A stretch of 34,974 nucleotides of DNA, from assembly GCF_009765355.1 (NCBI RefSeq), contig NZ_VTHK01000077.1, positions 1 through 34,974 on the forward strand. The letters run 5' to 3'. Position numbers and translations under genes: made by a program. This DNA is from Amycolatopsis anabasis (GTDB lineage Bacteria > Actinomycetota > Actinomycetes > Mycobacteriales > Pseudonocardiaceae). Positions within the stretch are counted from its first letter, which is position 1. Each line of letters opens with the position of its first letter. Below are positions 16,250 through 23,427 of this stretch, in pieces. The notes under the pieces were generated by a model, which saw only the letters and a list, made by a program, of their open reading frames with translations, did not search any database and was not told where the DNA came from.

Positions 16250-17284
16250 ATGACTGCCACCGAACTCCTTCCCGAGGCGCGGTCAGCCCGGCAGGTGCTG
16301 GCCGATGCCAGGGCGTTGATGGACCCGGCGGTGCGTGCGGCGGTGGGTCGGCTGCCTGAGCCTGTACAGCGGGTGGCGGGTTATCACTTCGGCTGGCTGG
16401 ACGCGTGCGGCGGCCCGGCGGAGGCCCCTGGCGCTAAGGCGGTGCGGCCGGCGCTGGCGTTGTTGTCGGCTTCGGCCGTCGGTGGCAGCGCGCGGGCGGC
16501 GGTGCCCGGGGCGGTGGGGGTGGAGTTGGTGCACAACTTCTCGTTGCTGCACGACGATGTGATGGACGGGGATCGGTTTCGGCATCACCGGCCCACGGTG
16601 TGGGTGGTGTTCGGTGTGCCGGCGGCGGTGCTGGCCGGTGATGCGCTGTGGGCGCTGGCGTTGCGGGTGCTCGACGAGTGCGGTGCGACAGGGGCGGCGA
16701 CGCGGATGCTGACCACGGCTCTGGAGGGCCTGGTTGCCGGGCAGAGCGCGGATACCGACTTCGAGCGGCGCACCGACGTCACCGTCGAGCAGTGCCGGGC
16801 GATGGCGGCGGGCAAGACAGGTGCTCTGCTGGGCTGCGCGTGTGCGCTGGGTGCGCTGTTCGGTGGCGGCAGCCGCGGGCAGATCACGTGTTTGGCAGGG
16901 TTCGGCGAGCAGTTGGGCATGGCGTTCCAGCTCGTGGACGACCTGCTCGGGATCTGGGGCGACCCGGCGGTGACGGGTAAGCCGATCGGCTCGGATGTGG
17001 CCAGCCGCAAGAAGTCGTTGCCGGTGGTGTTCGCGTTGTCCTCGGGCACCCCTGCAGGCGAGGAGCTGGCGGCGCTGTACCGGCTCGAGCGGCCGCTCAC
17101 CCACGCCGAGGTGACCCGGGCCGCCGACCTGGTCGAGCAGGCTGGTGGTCGGCTGTGGGCACAGGCCGAGGCGGGTCGGCTGTCGGCGCGAGCACTGACC
17201 AGCCTGCGCTCGGCTGCCCCGCTGCGAGTACCCGCGGCCGAAATGAGCGGCCTGCTCGAGCTCATCACCCACCGAACCAGCTAA
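16250..17284 (+). CDS. Trans-polyprenyl diphosphate synthase, encapsulin-cargo-like subfamily
   Basis: 344 residues of the class I isoprenyl diphosphate synthase fold. GAKAVRP (61-67) supplies the diphosphate-binding Lys/Arg. DDVMD (102-106) is the first Asp-rich motif and DDLLGIWGD (230-238) the second. It condenses isopentenyl diphosphate onto an allylic diphosphate; chain length cannot be read with confidence. The segments RVAGYHFGW, ELVHNFSLLHDDVMDGD, GKTGALLGCACALGAL and TGKPIGSDVASRKKSLPVV match the group annotated as family 2 encapsulin cargo polyprenyl transferases. No shell gene is nearby. ATG 16250 follows GGAGAG by ten bases; a GTG at 16154 would add 32 residues and cannot be excluded. 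It is followed after 29 bases by the UbiA gene. Confidence 0.88.
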   Translation: MTATELLPEARSARQVLADARALMDPAVRAAVGRLPEPVQRVAGYHFGWLDACGGPAEAPGAKAVRPALALLSASAVGGSARAAVPGAVGVELVHNFSLLHDDVMDGDRFRHHRPTVWVVFGVPAAVLAGDALWALALRVLDECGATGAATRMLTTALEGLVAGQSADTDFERRTDVTVEQCRAMAAGKTGALLGCACALGALFGGGSRGQITCLAGFGEQLGMAFQLVDDLLGIWGDPAVTGKPIGSDVASRKKSLPVVFALSSGTPAGEELAALYRLERPLTHAEVTRAADLVEQAGGRLWAQAEAGRLSARALTSLRSAAPLRVPAAEMSGLLELITHRTS

Positions 17285-17313
17285 AGCGCCATCACGACCG
17301 GAGGAGACTGACG

Positions 17314-18249
17314 ATGGACAGTCCGCACGGCACGACCGTCACGGTTGGCCCGAGGGCACCGGGATGGCATCCGCTGCGGCGGGCACGATTCGAGGCCGAG
17401 CTCACCCGCCGGCTCATCGTCGACAACACCGGCGCCGCGTTCCTGCCCGGCACGGCGTTCACCGCAGGAGCTTGCGCTCACTACGGAGTCACTGGCTGGC
17501 CATTGGTCTGGACCATGGCAACGAGCCTCGCCCTGACTTTCTTGTACATCTACGTCTTCGACACCTCCAACCAGGCGATCGGGACGGATGAGGACCGGGT
17601 GAACAAGCCGCACCGCCCCATCCCCCTGGGCATGACCACCCCGGCCGGGCTGCTGCGCCGCTTCTGGTCAGCCGTGCCCGTCTACCTGTTGCTCGGGTGG
17701 CTGACCGGCACGCTGGCTTGGGTCGCGCTGTGGCTGGCCACCGTGATCGGTTTGCATCTGGTGGCCAAACCCCGTCACTACCTTTGGTCCAAGCCGATCG
17801 GGATGTTCGTCGGCACCATCGCCCAGCTCGCGTGCTTTTGGCAGCTCGTCGGCCCGATCGATGCGACCGGCTGGACTTGGATCCTCGTGCTCGCCGTCGG
17901 CTTCAACCTGCCGCTGCGCTACGAGGACGTCCGCGACATCGACGGTGACCGCGCACTCGGCCGCATCACCCTGCCGATGTTGATCGGACACTGGCCGGTA
18001 CGTCTGTGGTTCGCCCTCGTCATGGCCGCGCTCCCCATCGTCCTGCACGTGATGCTGTTCGCGCCCAGCCCCGCCCCGACCCCCGCCGTGTTGGTGTGCG
18101 ACGCCATCATCGCGGCGATGTCCTGGACCTGCACCATCGGAAGCCTGGTAGGGCGCACCAACACCACCGACCGGCGCAGCTACATGCTCTACACCTTCAC
18201 CTACGCCGCATCCGTCGCCTGCGGAGCAGTGCTCCTGTGGCCGGCCTGA
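17314..18249 (+). CDS. UbiA-family prenyltransferase / terpenoid membrane enzyme
   Basis: 311 residues with about eight membrane helices. The first Asp-rich region reads NQAIGTDEDRVNKPHRPIP (86-104), so the usual NDxxDxxxD is here NQxxGxxxD. The second is EDVRDIDGDRALGR with the expected aspartates. UbiA enzymes transfer prenyl groups to aromatic or other acceptors within the membrane, and some members cyclise prenyl diphosphates instead. ATG 17314 has GGAGGAG seven bases upstream. It directly follows the polyprenyl synthase, which presumably supplies its substrate. No tailoring gene or aromatic acceptor pathway is adjacent. The family call is secure; the reaction is open. Confidence 0.88.
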   Translation: MDSPHGTTVTVGPRAPGWHPLRRARFEAELTRRLIVDNTGAAFLPGTAFTAGACAHYGVTGWPLVWTMATSLALTFLYIYVFDTSNQAIGTDEDRVNKPHRPIPLGMTTPAGLLRRFWSAVPVYLLLGWLTGTLAWVALWLATVIGLHLVAKPRHYLWSKPIGMFVGTIAQLACFWQLVGPIDATGWTWILVLAVGFNLPLRYEDVRDIDGDRALGRITLPMLIGHWPVRLWFALVMAALPIVLHVMLFAPSPAPTPAVLVCDAIIAAMSWTCTIGSLVGRTNTTDRRSYMLYTFTYAASVACGAVLLWPA

Positions 18250-18884
18250 GCACCGCGTTGTAACCCCGGGTGATGCGGACAGTTGGCCGCGCCCCTTGAC
18301 GCCTCGACAGGGCGATGGATCATCACCATCGCGGTCCTCAGCGGCGTGGTCATCACCACTGGGGCCTGCCAGACACGCGGGAGACGCCTCTCGAGGTCGC
18401 CGCGCCCGTTGCCTTCGGGAGTGGACGTGCGAGCTGACGTGTTTATTGCGCAGAAGGGGCGGCCGGTAGTCGACTCGGTGAGCAATTCGATACTAGGTCT
18501 ATTGCTTGCTCCAGGCGATCCGGCACTGAAGCGGTCGACGGCGTTGTTCAGGTCGTCGGCGGGGCGTGGTCTACTGAGATGGACGATCCGGTGACGACAG
18601 CGGCGGGTGCGGGCGGCTTTCTGTCTGACCCGTACGGGCGTGTTGATCGCCGTGCAGCCGAAGGACGTGATCGGGGTCAGGTCCGCGACCAGCCTCGCGG
18701 GAGCGGGCGCGTCCAGCACACCGAGCAGGCACCCCGACCACGGCCCGTGGCTGGCCATGTCGATCTCCCTGGTGACCGACACCAGCACCACCCCGGTGCG
18801 GGGCGGGGTGAGCTCCACGTTAACGGCATCGCCGTCCTGCGTCGTCGACGGCGGACTGGCGGCGATGGTGCGGTTGTGGGTCAT
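18201..18884 (-). CDS. STAS-domain anti-sigma factor antagonist-like protein with odd C-terminal tail
   Basis: From ATG 18884 (GGGAG upstream) residues of about 25-100 form a STAS domain: TGVVLVSVTREIDMASHGPW, ARLVADLTPITSFGCTAINT, then VRVRQKAARTR and HRIVHLSRP. In anti-anti-sigma factors the residue after D-x-T-x-V-x-F is a phosphorylated Ser; here the region reads ITSFGCTA, with Ser/Cys near that place. Normal relatives end about 110-130 residues in. Here the frame runs on for about 100 residues of low-confidence, proline/arginine-rich sequence and overlaps the convergent UbiA gene by 49 bases. The original stop has probably been lost or a frameshift has occurred near 18510, so the gene may be decaying. 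Confidence 0.55.
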   Translation of the reverse strand: MTHNRTIAASPPSTTQDGDAVNVELTPPRTGVVLVSVTREIDMASHGPWSGCLLGVLDAPAPARLVADLTPITSFGCTAINTPVRVRQKAARTRRCRHRIVHLSRPRPADDLNNAVDRFSAGSPGASNRPSIELLTESTTGRPFCAINTSARTSTPEGNGRGDLERRLPRVWQAPVVMTTPLRTAMVMIHRPVEASRGAANCPHHPGLQRGAQAGHRSTAPQATDAA

Positions 18885-19132
18885 GCGCGGCTCCCGCGTG
18901 TTCGGCGCGAAGCTGAACAACATACGCCTCGGAGTTCGGTTCTCGACCTCTCTTTGCGTTGCCTCAGCCGAAGTTCTCTGGACGTCGTACATCGTGAAGT
19001 CCACGCGCACGCTGCCTTGTTTATCGGAGTGAGGTCTGAGCGCGGGGTTTGACCGAAGTTCGCGGTCGGCATCTCGACCAGCGCTGTGCGGTTTCTGTGG
19101 CCGTCGAATCCCGCGTCGGTAGCTGGATGGAT

Positions 19133-19765
19133 TTACTCATCGAGTGCTCGTGATGTGCTGGTGGGGGTGTGGAGGTGCGTGGTGATCATGGTGGTGAGCA
19201 GGGTCATGCGGGACTGGTCGAATTCGGGGTCGGGGTAGAGCACAGCGGAGAGGGCTTCACCGTCGAAGTAGTGGATGACGTGCGCGACGAGCGCGCTTCT
19301 GTCCTTTTCGGACAGTCGGTTCAGTGCGCGGACTTGGCGGCTGGAGTCCAGGATGGCGGTCGCGTAGTCGTCCCAGACGGGTTTGAGCCGTTCGCGGAGG
19401 TGGGTGTCGGTGCGGGCGGTGACCAGCAGTTCGATCCAGGCAGCGTTGATCGGGTCGCGTGATGAGGTGCGCAGCAAGGGCAGGATGGCGGCCGGGTCGT
19501 CGGTGTCGGGTAGTTGCGCGATGCGCTGGGCGAAGTTGTGGACCTGGCGCCGGGCGACCTCTGCGCCCGCGGCGAGTATGAGGTCGAGCAGGGTGGCGAA
19601 TCGGCCGAAGAGCGCGCCGTGGGAGACACCGGCGCGGGTGCAGATCTCTTTGGCCGAGGTGCGGGCGTAGCCCAACTCGGACAACGCCGCGATGGTGCCC
19701 TCGATCAGACGGGCGGTAGTCGCCGCGCGGCGCTCTGCCTGGGTACGCCGCTGCCTTGGTGTCAC
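19133..19765 (-). CDS. TetR-family repressor, probable regulator of the secreted lipase
   Basis: 210 residues. The N-terminal helix-turn-helix reads TTARLIEGTIAALSELGYAR, then TSAKEICTRAGVSHGALFGR, followed by the helical ligand domain (RTSSRDPINAAWIELLVTAR). GTG at 19765 follows GGAAGG. It is divergent from the lipase gene at 19946, with a typical TetR-type site at 19857-19874 between them. The ligand is unknown; a fatty acid or lipid product would fit the neighbour (inference). Confidence 0.9.
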   Translation of the reverse strand: MTPRQRRTQAERRAATTARLIEGTIAALSELGYARTSAKEICTRAGVSHGALFGRFATLLDLILAAGAEVARRQVHNFAQRIAQLPDTDDPAAILPLLRTSSRDPINAAWIELLVTARTDTHLRERLKPVWDDYATAILDSSRQVRALNRLSEKDRSALVAHVIHYFDGEALSAVLYPDPEFDQSRMTLLTTMITTHLHTPTSTSRALDE

Positions 19766-19856
19766 TGGTCCACCTTCCCGCTCGCCGGACGAGCACCGCG
19801 CTGGCTGTTCTGTGACCTGCGCGAACGAGTCATATCCAGGTCTCGCGATGCCAATT

Positions 19857-19874
19857 ATAGACCGACTGGTTGAA
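19857..19874. promoter_or_regulatory. Probable TetR operator in the tetR-lipase intergenic region
   Basis: ATAGACCGACTGGTTGAA, an imperfect palindrome around ACCGACTGGT like many actinobacterial TetR operators. It lies about 70 bases upstream of the lipase start. Confidence 0.55.
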
Positions 19875-19945
19875 ATGTTTCTGTCGCTGGGGCATGCTAC
19901 TCGCCAGTTAAAGAACCGTGATGTCGCTCACGAAAGGGGTGGCCC

Positions 19946-21238
19946 GTGCGCCTGTCTCAGACCGTCCGACGACGCGCCGCGCTCGTCTTGACCGCCGCGC
20001 TCACCGCGGCGAGTGCCGTCCTCACCGCCGTTCCCGCCACGGCTATCCCCTCGGCCGCCGCGTCCCAGAGCGGCTTGTCGACCGCGGCGGGCGTGGTGCC
20101 GCCGCCGAGCAAGGACCCGTTCTACGCGGTTCCGCCGGATGCCGCCCAGCACCGCCCGGGCGAGGTGATCCGCGCCCGCGAGATTGACCCGATCGCCATC
20201 GCGATCAACCTCCGGAGGCTCGTCAAGGCCTGGCAGGTGCTGTACCGCACCAACGACCACAAGGGACCGACCGCCACCGTCGCCACGATCCTGGTGCCCA
20301 AGGCCCCGTGGTCGGGAGGTGGCACCCGGCCGCTGCTGTCCTACCAGAGCGCGACCGACGCCGTCGGTATCGACTGCAACCCGTCCTACACCTGGCGCGC
20401 TGGGATCTTCAGCGGGCCACAAGCCGGTCTGGGGGATCCCGTCGCGGTGGCGCCCGCCCTGCTGAAGGGGTGGGCGGTCGTGGTGGCCGACTACGAGGGG
20501 CCCGAGGGCCTGTTGGGCAATTACCAGATGACCGCGCACGGCGTGCTGGACGGGATCCGCGCGGCCCTCAACTTCGCCCCGGCCGGGCTTGGTCACGACA
20601 CCCGGGTCGGCGCCTTCGGGTACTCCGGCGGCGGCTACGCCACCGCGGCGACCGCGGAGCAACAGGCGAGCTACGCGCCCGAACTGAACTACGTCGGTAC
20701 TGCGGCGGGCGGCATCCCCGCCGATCACCTCGAGGTCGGCAAATTCCTCACCGGCGTCGGGCGCTACGCGGCAGGGTTCGCCGTCGCGGCGGTCATCGGG
20801 CACCTCAAGACCGACCCGTCGTTGTTCGCGCTCGTCAACGACAAGGGCAAGGCGCTCGCGAAGAAGTACTGGAACGCCTGCGCCGCGCAATTGATCGCCG
20901 AGAACGCCTTCAGGGAGATCAAGGACTTCGTCACCGTTCCGGACCTGTGGAAAGATCCACGGATAATCAAGGCAGCACAGAAAAACAGCATCGGCAACAC
21001 CGCTCCCACCAAACCGATCTACGCCTTCCACGGCATCTTCGACGAAGTCATACCGTTCGGCCAGGCCAAAGAGATGTACCAGAAGTGGTGCTCCGCAGGT
21101 GCTCCGGTGAAGGGAGAGTCGCTGTTCTTCGCCGAGCACGGACTCGGCGTCGTGGAAGGATTCCGTCCCTCCTACAACTTCCTGACCAAACTGTTCGACA
21201 ACCAACCGGTCGACACCACCTGCCACCCCCACGCCTGA
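19946..21238 (+). CDS. Secreted lipase (LIP/secretory lipase family)
   Basis: 430 residues. Residues 1-34 are a signal peptide (twin basic start, hydrophobic LVLTAALTAASAVLTAV, then an ATA-like cleavage site). The mature part is an alpha/beta hydrolase of the secretory lipase family: nucleophile Ser227 in GYSGGG, acid Asp366 in HGIFDEVIP and His398 in AEHGLG. C144 and later cysteines may form disulfides. GTG at 19946 follows AAAGGGGTGG. It acts outside the cell on acyl esters or triglycerides. It is divergent from a TetR gene and is followed by a strong hairpin terminator. Confidence 0.92.
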   Translation: MRLSQTVRRRAALVLTAALTAASAVLTAVPATAIPSAAASQSGLSTAAGVVPPPSKDPFYAVPPDAAQHRPGEVIRAREIDPIAIAINLRRLVKAWQVLYRTNDHKGPTATVATILVPKAPWSGGGTRPLLSYQSATDAVGIDCNPSYTWRAGIFSGPQAGLGDPVAVAPALLKGWAVVVADYEGPEGLLGNYQMTAHGVLDGIRAALNFAPAGLGHDTRVGAFGYSGGGYATAATAEQQASYAPELNYVGTAAGGIPADHLEVGKFLTGVGRYAAGFAVAAVIGHLKTDPSLFALVNDKGKALAKKYWNACAAQLIAENAFREIKDFVTVPDLWKDPRIIKAAQKNSIGNTAPTKPIYAFHGIFDEVIPFGQAKEMYQKWCSAGAPVKGESLFFAEHGLGVVEGFRPSYNFLTKLFDNQPVDTTCHPHA

Positions 21239-21384
21239 ATCCGTTGATCGACTGTAATGTTGATCTTTGTTGATGACCGATTGGGTTGTGGGACGTGGTT
21301 TCTGGCTGCGGGGCATCGATCCCGTGCAGCCGAGCTGGATCAACGTGCCGACCGACCACACCACCTGGTAGCGAAAGCGATATC

Positions 21385-21427
21385 CCGGTGCCCGCCCTGT
21401 GCGCGATTCGCGCGGGGCGGGCACCGG
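21385..21427. terminator. Strong hairpin terminator after the lipase gene
   Basis: A perfect 13-bp stem (CCGGTGCCCGCCC, complement at 21415-21427) with an inner GC-rich stem in the loop, 146 bases after the lipase stop and 35 bases before the kelch gene start. Several GTTGATC-like direct repeats lie just after the lipase stop (21243-21280). Confidence 0.8.
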
Positions 21428-21461
21428 CACCCGTTTACTCAGCGACGACAGGAGCGGTTCC

Positions 21462-22436
21462 GTGATGCGGCGAACCCGTACCGCCTGCCTACTGGCCACC
21501 GTGCTCTGCCTGCTGGTGACCGCGCCCGGCGGCCCCGTCGCCATGGCCGACCCCGCCGCGCGCTGGCTCCGTGAGCCGCCGCTGCCAGCACCGGTGCAGG
21601 AGGTGGCCTCGGTGACGTACAACGGATCCCTCTACGTCGCGGGCGGCTTCGGCGTCCCCGGCCGCGGCGAGCTGTTCAGCGCCAAGCACCTCCGGTTCGA
21701 CCCGGCCAGCGGGCGCTGGACCGAACTGGCCCCGCTGCCCGCGCCGGCGCACCACCTGCAAGGGGTGACGGTCGGCGGGAAGATCTACTACCTGGCCGGC
21801 GAGCAGGGCCCGTTCCTGCCCCAGGGCGCGGTGTGGGAGTACGACCCGAGCACCAACGCCTTCACCGAACGCACCCCGATGCCACCAGGCCGGGAGCGCG
21901 GCGCGGCCGGGGTCGCCGAACACGACGGCCAGATCTACGTCACCGGCGGGCTGCACGACTACCTGCCAACCAGGATGCTCGACCGCTACGACCCGCGCAC
22001 CGACACTTGGACCGCGCTGCCCGATATGCCGACCGCCCGCGAACACCTCGGTGCCGCTTTCGTCGGCGACACCCTCTACGCGGTCGGCGGGCGGCAGGTG
22101 CTGCCTGGGCTCGAGGTTACCGCGACCGAGGCGTTCGACGTCACGACCAACCGCTGGCGCACCGGACTCGCACCCATCCCGCACGGGCGCGGCGGACTCG
22201 CGATCACCGCACTCGGCGGGCAGGTCTACGCCATCGGCGGCGAAGTCCTCGGCGGCGTGTCCGCACACGTCGAGGCATATCAGCCGACGACGGACACCTG
22301 GCAGACCTTGCCGCCGATGCCCACACCACGCCACGGCATCCAGGCCCCCGCCATGAACGGGAAACTGTGGGTCGCGGGCGGCGGATGGCTTTCTCCCTAC
22401 GGCCCCAGCGACGCCAACGAAGTCTTCGAACCGTAA
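21462..22436 (+). CDS. Secreted kelch-repeat beta-propeller protein
   Basis: 324 residues. An N-terminal signal peptide (MRRTRTACLLATVLCLLVTA, cleavage near AMA-DP) is followed by about six kelch repeats of the form YVAGG...YDP-x-T-x-x-W-x-x-L-x-x-MP. Examples are LYVAGGFG, IYYLAGEQG, IYVTGGLHD, LYAVGGRQV, VYAIGGEV and LWVAGGGW. These fold as a beta propeller that binds proteins or glycans. AGGAG (21450-21454) favours GTG 21462 over the adjacent ATG 21465. It may act with the secreted lipase upstream, but a terminator separates them, so it is probably transcribed alone. Ligand unknown. Confidence 0.9.
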   Translation: MMRRTRTACLLATVLCLLVTAPGGPVAMADPAARWLREPPLPAPVQEVASVTYNGSLYVAGGFGVPGRGELFSAKHLRFDPASGRWTELAPLPAPAHHLQGVTVGGKIYYLAGEQGPFLPQGAVWEYDPSTNAFTERTPMPPGRERGAAGVAEHDGQIYVTGGLHDYLPTRMLDRYDPRTDTWTALPDMPTAREHLGAAFVGDTLYAVGGRQVLPGLEVTATEAFDVTTNRWRTGLAPIPHGRGGLAITALGGQVYAIGGEVLGGVSAHVEAYQPTTDTWQTLPPMPTPRHGIQAPAMNGKLWVAGGGWLSPYGPSDANEVFEP

Positions 22437-22481
22437 CGGATGTGGACATGCGGCCCAGTTCGTGGTCACTGACCGCGTGCG

Positions 22482-22533
22482 GCGGCCGAACTCCGGCCGC
22501 CGGTCCGTGCCTTCCGCGCCGGTTTCCGGCGCG
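22482..22533. terminator. Tandem terminator hairpins after the kelch gene
   Basis: GCGGCCG/CGGCCGC (22482-22500, 5-base loop) followed by CGCGCCGG/CCGGCGCG (22515-22533, 3-base loop), between the kelch gene end and the TetR remnant on the other strand. Confidence 0.7.
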
Positions 22534-22561
22534 CCTGACCAGACCGCGCGCAGCCCAGCCG

Positions 22562-22840
22562 CGCCCCGAGCCCGCGCCGGACCACATCGTGAAAGGCCAC
22601 CAGGTCAGCGGCCAGTTCCTCCGGGCTGCGCGAGTGCCCGGTCGTGTGCCGGTGGATCCAGTCGGAAACCAGGTCGAACATGCCGCCGATCAGCCCGAGG
22701 GAGACCGCCCTACATCGTCGCCCGCCGACCCGAGACCGAACTTCGCCCAGACCGCCTCCACGAAATCCGCCGCGCGACGGCGGTTGAGCCTGCGCCGCCG
22801 CTCCACCGCCGCGGAGATCGAGCTCAGCGCCGACGCCCCG
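22562..22840 (-). pseudogene. TetR-type regulator, C-terminal domain remnant with frameshift
   Basis: In the minus strand one frame gives RRRAADFVEAVWAKFGLGS (about 22840-22705). A second, shifted frame gives LGLIGGMFDLVSDWIHRHTT and then RSPEELAADLVAFHDVVRRG (22711-22562). Together they resemble the ligand-binding C-terminal half of a TetR-family protein. The DNA-binding half is absent and the original stop is gone. It fills most of the 541-base stretch between the kelch and recombinase genes. A plus-strand frame ending at 22921 also has coding-like third positions but no recognisable family. Confidence 0.5.
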
Positions 22841-22977
22841 GTGGACGCCTATCTCATCCACCTCACCGAAGGCAAAGCCGCCGACGAACTCCGCGCCCAG
22901 AACCAGCCCGATCGCACCTGACCGACGACGCCGCCTGCCAGAGCGTGCCTCGGGCAGGAACGTGACCGAACTCCGAA

Positions 22978-23427
22978 CTACCGTTGCGGGGCCCGGTCAC
23001 GGGCAGAGTTCAGGTCGCGGACGTTGCTCGCGCTGGCCACCGCGGCACGAAGCCGGGTGATTTCCTCGTGCTGCGCGGCCAGCCGCGACACCGCCTGGGT
23101 GCGAAACACCGTCAGATCGGCGTTCTCCTGCTCGAGGGTGGAGAGTCGTTGCTCGAGCTGGTGGACTCGCTGTTTGAGCCGGTCGATCTGGGCGTCGCGT
23201 GGATCGGCGATGACGCCGGCCTCGCGGAGCTGATCGCGGCGGCGCTCGAACTCCTCCTTCAGGTGCAGGTAGGTGCTGTAGAGCGCGGCACGGGTGACAC
23301 CGGCCTCAAGGGCCAACGTCTTCACGTCACACTTGCCAGCCTGCGGTAGCTCGCCCCGAAGCAGCCGGTCGATCGCGGCACGGATGCGCCCCTCGATCTG
23401 TTGCCGCTGTTCGTCGGTGATCCTCAT
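22978..23427 (-). CDS. Small coiled-coil protein of the recombinase module (TnpC/DUF6262-like)
   Basis: 149 residues from ATG at 23427, which overlaps the stop of the preceding recombinase gene as ATGA. An N-terminal helix-turn-helix-like region (AAIDRLLRGELPQAG, then VKTLALEAGVTRAALYS) is followed by a long coiled coil (DRLKQRVHQLEQRLSTLEQE and on). This is the layout of the small third gene of Tn554-type elements and of DUF6262 proteins encoded after tyrosine recombinases. It probably binds DNA and modulates orientation or efficiency of recombination. It is the last gene of a four-gene overlapping operon. Confidence 0.8.
   Translation of the reverse strand: MRITDEQRQQIEGRIRAAIDRLLRGELPQAGKCDVKTLALEAGVTRAALYSTYLHLKEEFERRRDQLREAGVIADPRDAQIDRLKQRVHQLEQRLSTLEQENADLTVFRTQAVSRLAAQHEEITRLRAAVASASNVRDLNSARDRAPQR

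Noticed and set aside
22790..22921. Plus-strand coding-like fragment ending in HLTEGKAADELRAQN
   Set aside because: Good third-position pattern but no start, no family, and it is antisense to the TetR remnant; not strong enough to list as a gene.
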